This document shows positions 6,179 through 9,979 of a stretch of DNA of 9,979 bases, one piece after another. Every line of letters starts with the position of its first letter. The stretch's first letter is position 1. Source of the DNA: Verrucomicrobiales bacterium (GTDB lineage: Bacteria; Verrucomicrobiota; Verrucomicrobiia; Methylacidiphilales; JAAUTS01); assembly GCA_031279715.1 (NCBI GenBank), contig JAITHY010000227.1, positions 1 to 9,979 of the forward strand. The letters run 5' to 3'. The notes under the pieces were generated by a model. It was not told the origin of the DNA. It ran no database searches and saw only the letters and a list, made by a program, of their open reading frames with translations. Made by a program: the position numbers and the translations under genes.

Positions 6179-6966
6179 GATTGGTGGGTGGCTTTCACCA
6201 GCGGTTCGACAAAAGCGCGGACTTTTTCGCCAAGATCGGCGTCCTGTCCCAGGCTGGCGATGTGGTTGACAATCGCGCTGCCGACGATGACTCCGTCGGC
6301 GATTTTGGCGATGGCGGCGGCGTGTTCCGGTTTTGACACGCCGAATCCGACACACACCGGCAGCGGGCTGGCGGCGCGGATTTGCGAGATGTGCGCCGCA
6401 ATGTCAGCGGCGACTTGGTCCTGCATTCCGGTCACGCCCGCGCGCGAGACGTAATAAATGAATCCCGACGCTGACGGTGCGATTTTTTTGATGCGTTCGG
6501 TTGGCGTGGTGGGTGTGACGAGCGTGATGCGTTTCAATTTGCCGGCGGGAAACTCGCGCTCGGCATCCTCCGGCGGCAGGTCGAGAATGAGCACGCCGTC
6601 CACGCCGCTGTCGGTGGCGAGTTTTGCGAAGTGGTCCATGCCGAGGTGGAAAATCGGGTTGTAATAGGTGAACAATACAATGGGGATGGCGCTGACGGCG
6701 CGGATTTTTTTCACCGTGTCGAGGATGCCGCTGACGGTGGTGCCGCTGGCGAGCGCCCGTTGCGCGCCGAGTTGGTTGACCATACCGTCAGCGAGCGGGT
6801 CGGAGAAGGGGATGCCGAGTTCGATGAGGTCAACGCCCGCGCGCTCCAAGCCGCTGACGATGTCCACCGTGCGTTCCAAATCCGGATCGCCCGCCACGAC
6901 GTAGGCGATGAAGGCTTTTTTTCCGGTCACGGTCAGTGTGTTAAACAGTGTGTCGATTCGATTCAT
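6175..6966 (-). CDS. trpA: Tryptophan synthase alpha subunit
   Basis: TrpA cleaves indole-3-glycerol phosphate to indole and glyceraldehyde 3-phosphate; indole is channelled to TrpB. From the ATG at 6966 (MNRIDTLFN) it has 263 residues, the usual size. The catalytic acids Glu49 and Asp60 sit in ELGIPFSDPLADG (49-61), matching Escherichia coli numbering. Phosphate-binding segments follow: FIYYVSRAGVTG, then VCVGFGVSKPEH and DGVIVGSAIV. After ADG the usual P-x-I-Q reads M-V-N-Q, an uncommon variant. The start lies 26 nt inside the end of coaX, so the genes overlap. No trpB or other trp gene is in the window, so the partner subunit must be encoded elsewhere. Six CGCTGAC words fall in this gene. 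The longer TTG start at 6978 is less likely. Confidence 0.95.
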   Translation of the reverse strand: MNRIDTLFNTLTVTGKKAFIAYVVAGDPDLERTVDIVSGLERAGVDLIELGIPFSDPLADGMVNQLGAQRALASGTTVSGILDTVKKIRAVSAIPIVLFTYYNPIFHLGMDHFAKLATDSGVDGVLILDLPPEDAEREFPAGKLKRITLVTPTTPTERIKKIAPSASGFIYYVSRAGVTGMQDQVAADIAAHISQIRAASPLPVCVGFGVSKPEHAAAIAKIADGVIVGSAIVNHIASLGQDADLGEKVRAFVEPLVKATHQS

Positions 6967-7693
6967 AATATTCAGCAATAAACTGCAAACCTTGCAGGGT
7001 CAGCAGTGGATTTACTTCCTTGATAAAAGCGGTTTTTTTTGCGATTAGCGGGGCGTGGCCGCCAGTGGCGATGACGGTGATTTTTTTGCTTTTTAACTCG
7101 CGGCGGATGGCTTCAGTCACGCCGCGAATCAAACCGCGGTAGCCGATGATGGCGCCGATGCGCATGGCTTCTTCCGTGCTTTTGCCGATGGCGTGGGAGG
7201 GTTCGCCGAGGGTGATGCCCGGCAATAGCGCGGTTTTTTCGTGCAGGTAGTGCGTCATGGCATTGAGTCCCGGCGCGATGACTCCGCCAAGATATTCCTT
7301 GCGTTTGGAAATGATGTCGAAGGTGACCGCTGTGCCGGAGTCAACGGCAATGGCGGGCAGGGGGTATAAGCGCGCGGTGGCGACGGCGTTGGCGATGCGG
7401 TCGGCGCCGATGGTGCGCGGGCGCGGATATTTCAACGTGATGGGCAGCGGGAGGCGGTCGCTGACGATGAGCAATCGCCGTCCGCGCCAGACTTTTTTCG
7501 TCACCGTCAGCGCCTTGGGCACGACGCTGGCAATGACGGTCAATCTGGGGAGATATTTTTTCTCCACCCGCTCCAGTGCGCTGACGGTGAGTTTGGGGGT
7601 TGCGACGCGGCCGGCAAGTCGCAGCCGCTGACCGTGAACCACGCCGAACTTGGTCCACGAATTACTGATGTCGATCACCAACAGCGGTTGCAT
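6941..7693 (-). CDS. coaX: Type III pantothenate kinase
   Basis: CoaX catalyses the first step of coenzyme A synthesis, ATP-dependent phosphorylation of pantothenate, and belongs to the ASKHA (acetate kinase/hsp70/actin) fold. The 250 residues match the family. The N-terminal phosphate loop reads VIDISNSWTKFGVV (6-19; commonly D-x-GN-T). GADRIANAVA (96-105) carries the conserved Asp98. AVDSGTAVTFD (116-126) holds Asp118 and the Thr-rich nucleotide-binding segment. GGVIAPGL follows, then STEEAMRIGAIIGYRG and ATGG. The ATG lies 3 nt after the stop of the FGE-like gene, without a strong Shine-Dalgarno sequence. The N-terminal half contains three Leu-Thr-Val segments (35-37, 51-53, 62-64). The first and third are encoded by CGCTGAC words on the complementary strand, the second by a related word. 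Confidence 0.94.
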   Translation of the reverse strand: MQPLLVIDISNSWTKFGVVHGQRLRLAGRVATPKLTVSALERVEKKYLPRLTVIASVVPKALTVTKKVWRGRRLLIVSDRLPLPITLKYPRPRTIGADRIANAVATARLYPLPAIAVDSGTAVTFDIISKRKEYLGGVIAPGLNAMTHYLHEKTALLPGITLGEPSHAIGKSTEEAMRIGAIIGYRGLIRGVTEAIRRELKSKKITVIATGGHAPLIAKKTAFIKEVNPLLTLQGLQFIAEYYESNRHTV

Positions 7694-7696
7694 GAT

Positions 7697-9682
7697 TTAT
7701 TTCTTTTTTGCCGTTTCTTTTTTCATCGGCTGGTCGCTGGCGCAACGGAAACCCAGGGAGGTGGTCTTTGAGCCTTCGAGCAACAGTTGCGTGCGATTGT
7801 ACGAGTTCGGCACCAATTGCGGGCTGGTGAAATTGGCTCCTTTGGTGGAACGGCGCTCTTGGTTGACATCCTTCAACGGGCCAAGTTCCGGGCTGAAATC
7901 CACCCATTCGCTGACGTTGCCCGCCATGCCGATAATACCGAACGGGCTTTTGTCCGCCGGGAAAGAATCCACAATTTGAGGTCCCGGCCAGCGGTTTTTT
8001 TTTGCGCGGATCAAGTCCGGATAGGCGTTGCAAATTGTATTGTCCGGTTGGTAGTCCGTCTTGTAATCTTTGCCCCACGGGTAGGCGAAGTTGTCGTTGC
8101 CTGACGCCGCGCGCTGCCATTCAAGTTCCCTCGGCAGGCGTTTCCCCGCCCACTTTGCGTAGGCATAAGCGTCAATGTAATCAATGTTGAATACCGGCGT
8201 GTCACGTGTGATGCGGTTGCTGCCGTAAGTCCGCTGCGGGAATGTTTTGCGCAATGCCCGCTGGATGTTTTTCCAGTCCAGAGGCTCGAAATCCTCCTTG
8301 GAATATTTCGAGTCGGCTGGCAGATATTTTTCATGCGCCTTTGGATCTTTTAACTTTTCCTCCTCCATGGCCTTCAGGAATTTTTCATACTCGCCAATGG
8401 TGACTTCGTATTGGTCGAGATAAAATTTGCCAATCTCCGCTGTTTGCAGTTTTTTTTGCGTGTCGTAAAACTGCACCGTCCCCGCGGGGATTTCAATCTG
8501 CTGGCTCAAATCCCGGCCGGGCACGTCAATCAGCATCAGCACCACGTTCAGCAAAATCACCAGCACCAGCGCGCCCACCGCCCCCGCCGCGATGCTCATC
8601 ACCAGCCATGAGTTTTTTCGCGCCTTTGTCACTTCTTGCTTGGCTTTCACCGCGCTCTTGCGCTCCGCCACCTTTTTGACCGGCGCCAGCGCCAGGTTGG
8701 TTTGCTCGGCAACCCCGATGACACTGGCAAAGTCGGCCTGTCCCCTGTCCATGTTGTCAAGTGCCTGCCGCAACCGCGCGTCGATGGGGGGCAGCGGGGC
8801 GATAAAGGGCCGGATGATTTGCGCCAGTCTGCGCAATTCCTCCCGCGCCTCCGGCATCGGCGAACCCGCTGGCAATGCGGTGTTCACCAGCCGGATTGTG
8901 CCTTCCGGAGAAAGGGTGATGTGGCCGGCGTTAATCGGCTGGTAAGGAATGTTCTTTTCGTGCAAGTGCGCCAGTGTTTTGGCGACGGTGGCGACGATGC
9001 CCGCGATGAGCCGTGAGTTAAGCGACACTTTCTGCAAGCCCAATTGCAACAAGCTCGTGTCGGTCACCGGTTCTTGCGCGACGTATTGCCGCCCGTCTGC
9101 CGAGTTCTCCTCGTAGATGGAGTAAATTTGCGGGAAGACATTCCCCGCCCACGCTGACGCTGTGGCGGAAAACGCGGAGCGTTGCGCATCATCAGCGTGC
9201 GGCGGCAAGACGGTCAGCTGCACTTCGCGGTTGATGGCGGGTTGGAAGGCGTGGTAAACGCGCCCCAGATAGTTCTGTCCCGCGAATTGCCGCAACTGAT
9301 ATGCCCCCAGTTCCGTCCCTCGCAAATCCTCCGACAGCGAAGCCACGGCGGTGAGCACCTCGTTGTCATCCTGCGAGCGGACTTGCGGGATGGGGAAATA
9401 TGCCGACGCCGGCAAATCGCTGACGATGAGAAACGCGAGATGCGGGTAACTATGCGACAGGCTTGGCAAAATATCCGCGATGTTATGCTCGTTCCAAACC
9501 AAGGAAATTAACACCACCGCCTTCTCCGCCACCGTCGGCAAATGCGAGTACAACTCCTCCAGCCCTGGAATGATTTGCACCTGTGCGTTGGCATCCCAAT
9601 CGCAGATTAATTTTTCCAAACGCCGGGATATTTGCGGGTCGGGAAACACCACGCAATACAAATTGGGCAGTACAGTACTCAT
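7697..9682 (-). CDS. Receiver-like/pseudokinase protein with a membrane segment and a C-terminal FGE-sulfatase (SUMF1-like) domain
   Basis: A 661-residue composite protein. Residues 1 to about 115 resemble a degenerate response-regulator receiver fold with no evident phospho-acceptor Asp (weak call). Residues about 126-325 follow a Ser/Thr kinase pattern: glycine-loop-like FAGQNYLGRVYHAF (133-146), VQLTVL in place of VAxKxL (Thr157 for the ATP-binding Lys), IPYQPINAGHI in place of HRDxKxxNI, and VNTAL in place of DFG. It should therefore be catalytically dead. A Lys/Arg-rich linker and one membrane helix (about 359-387) follow. Residues 397-648 are FGE-like: WAGKRLPRELEWQRAA, YPWG, GMAGNVSEWV, TKGANF, LGFRCA. 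The cysteines that oxidise sulfatases in FGE are not seen after TKGANF, so a binding or structural role is more likely. The basic tail KKETAKKK ends it. GAGAG (9693-9689) lies 6 nt before the ATG. The kinase side is probably cytoplasmic and the FGE-like side exported; this topology is inferred. Confidence 0.85.
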   Translation of the reverse strand: MSTVLPNLYCVVFPDPQISRRLEKLICDWDANAQVQIIPGLEELYSHLPTVAEKAVVLISLVWNEHNIADILPSLSHSYPHLAFLIVSDLPASAYFPIPQVRSQDDNEVLTAVASLSEDLRGTELGAYQLRQFAGQNYLGRVYHAFQPAINREVQLTVLPPHADDAQRSAFSATASAWAGNVFPQIYSIYEENSADGRQYVAQEPVTDTSLLQLGLQKVSLNSRLIAGIVATVAKTLAHLHEKNIPYQPINAGHITLSPEGTIRLVNTALPAGSPMPEAREELRRLAQIIRPFIAPLPPIDARLRQALDNMDRGQADFASVIGVAEQTNLALAPVKKVAERKSAVKAKQEVTKARKNSWLVMSIAAGAVGALVLVILLNVVLMLIDVPGRDLSQQIEIPAGTVQFYDTQKKLQTAEIGKFYLDQYEVTIGEYEKFLKAMEEEKLKDPKAHEKYLPADSKYSKEDFEPLDWKNIQRALRKTFPQRTYGSNRITRDTPVFNIDYIDAYAYAKWAGKRLPRELEWQRAASGNDNFAYPWGKDYKTDYQPDNTICNAYPDLIRAKKNRWPGPQIVDSFPADKSPFGIIGMAGNVSEWVDFSPELGPLKDVNQERRSTKGANFTSPQLVPNSYNRTQLLLEGSKTTSLGFRCASDQPMKKETAKKK

Positions 9683-9685
9683 AAT

Positions 9686-9723
9686 GTTCTCTCATGCTCC
9701 CCGAAGTTGGGCGCGAGAGCAAC
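9686..9723 (-). promoter_or_regulatory. Hairpin covering the ribosome-binding site of the FGE-like gene
   Basis: GTTCTCTC (9686-9693) can pair with GAGAGCAAC (9715-9723) with one bulged C, and inner bases around GCTCCCC and GGGCGC can extend the stem. On the minus strand the GAGAG ribosome-binding sequence (9693-9689) lies in the 3' arm and would be masked. No T run follows in either direction, so it is not a typical terminator. It might instead limit translation or stabilise an upstream mRNA end. The fold is judged by eye. Confidence 0.35.
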
Positions 9724-9747
9724 CATAATTCTTGGGCGTGTGTTAGG

Positions 9748-9979
9748 TTATAACAATTTTTCCGGGATGCGCGGCAGGAGTTGTTTGATTTCTTGCGCGC
9801 GGTCTTTGTGGCAAACCAGCACGGTGTCGGCGGTTTCCACCACGACCAAGTTTTCCACGCCGCACAGGGCGATGTGCCGTTTGTCGCTGACGATGAGGTT
9901 GTTTTTGGCGTCGTGCAACACGGCTTTGCCACGGATGGCGTTATTGTCAGCGTCCCTGGGCAAATGCGCCGCCAATGAT
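9748..9979 (-). CDS. Mannose-1-phosphate guanylyltransferase, C-terminal end (partial)
   Basis: About 76 C-terminal residues are visible; the gene continues past the right edge. The pattern matches the end of the catalytic part of GDP-mannose pyrophosphorylases (ManC/RfbM type), which make GDP-mannose from mannose 1-phosphate and GTP. N-N-A-I-R-G-K-A-V matches the family's GN...G-x-V turn. It is followed by NNLIVSDKRHIAL, GVENLVVVETADTVLV (GVxDLVVVxTxDAxLV in relatives) and DRAQEIKQLL. It stops right after this helix, so the bifunctional C-terminal isomerase domain is absent. The stop lies 65 nt upstream of the FGE-like gene, which may or may not be cotranscribed. Two CGCTGAC words occur here. 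A related sugar-nucleotide transferase remains possible because the signature GTP-binding N-terminus is out of view. Confidence 0.75.
   Translation of the reverse strand, partial: SLAAHLPRDADNNAIRGKAVLHDAKNNLIVSDKRHIALCGVENLVVVETADTVLVCHKDRAQEIKQLLPRIPEKLL

Larger units (their letters stand above)
87..9951. repeat. Dispersed CGCTGAC(NNT) word family, 40 copies on both strands
   Basis: GCTGAC starts of the + strand copies: 87, 357, 495, 916, 1053, 2155, 3049, 4419, 4744, 5196, 5223, 5229, 5533, 6470, 6691, 6730, 6853, 7460, 7580, 7627, 7910, 9153, 9419, 9886. GTCAGC starts of the minus strand copies: 448, 790, 2211, 2791, 3078, 4609, 4615, 5466, 5583, 5916, 6033, 6108, 6403, 6787, 7506, 9946. 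All 40 are preceded by C on their own strand. T is found at position 10 in 35 of 40, and G at position 9 in 17; 16 fit CGCTGACNGT. Other common endings are GAT (6) and GCT (6). Four further GCTGAC hexamers (2970, 5730, 6999, 9213) lack the leading C. Copies per gene: first gene 6, infB 4, nusA 2, spacer 1, trmL 3, truA 6, ruvX 3, trpA 6, coaX 4, FGE-like 3, guanylyltransferase 2. Hand count. Confidence 0.85.

Noticed and set aside
6179..6355. Upstream extension of ruvX
   Set aside because: It would add 59 Arg-rich residues with no family similarity, lying wholly inside trpA; the ATG at 6178 starts the conserved motif and overlaps the trpA stop in the usual ATGA manner.
9483..9932. 149-codon minus strand frame bridging the guanylyltransferase and the FGE-like gene
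   Set aside because: Out of frame with both genes, low-complexity translation, no motif; overlaps two well-supported coding regions.
87..9951. CGCTGAC as a polar Chi- or KOPS-like word
   Set aside because: 24 copies on one strand and 16 on the other is too even for a strongly polar replication or recombination signal, though one window cannot settle it.

Overview
The window looks like chromosomal DNA from a bacterium of moderately high GC, in the mid-to-high 50s percent by eye. The protein styles suggest Verrucomicrobiota: IF-2 with a Lys/Ala/Pro-rich N-terminus, solitary nusA-infB, and a membrane-anchored formylglycine-generating-enzyme (FGE)-like protein fused to a dead kinase. That placement is inference; no rRNA or other definitive marker is present. 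There are no tRNA or rRNA genes, insertion sequences, CRISPR arrays or phage genes that I can see.

Layout. Bases 1-936 (+ strand) hold the 3' part of an unrecognised protein with a WLSEG segment resembling gluzincin peptidases. Everything else is on the minus strand. Read in transcription order from the right edge, the genes are: the C-terminus of a mannose-1-phosphate guanylyltransferase (9748-9979), a 661-residue receiver-like/pseudokinase/transmembrane/FGE-like protein (7697-9682), coaX (type III pantothenate kinase), trpA, ruvX/yqgF, truA and trmL. These are packed with 3-5 nt gaps, two 4-nt ATGA overlaps and one 26-nt overlap. A 250-nt spacer follows (4254-4503), containing a sigma70-like promoter and a strong intrinsic terminator just upstream of nusA. 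nusA and infB complete the strand, and infB ends convergently against the first gene with only 5 nt between stop codons and a hairpin at the junction.

How the genes fit together. The middle block mixes cofactor biosynthesis (coaX), tryptophan synthesis (trpA), rRNA maturation (ruvX) and tRNA modification (truA, trmL). nusA-infB is a minimal version of the usual transcription/translation operon, without rimP upstream or rbfA/truB downstream. The nusA leader looks like an attenuator, possibly an autoregulatory one.

The most striking signal is not a gene. A dispersed oligonucleotide, CGCTGAC followed by NNT (best form CGCTGACNGT), occurs 40 times on both strands, when about two copies of the 7-mer would be expected from base composition. 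Nearly all copies lie inside genes, where they commonly spell Leu-Thr-Val or Thr-Val-Ser. It is dense from about 4.4 to 7.9 kb and nearly absent from the conserved cores of infB and nusA and from much of the FGE-like gene. It behaves like a highly iterated genomic word, comparable to DNA-uptake sequences or cyanobacterial HIP1, and is the best candidate here for an undescribed system.
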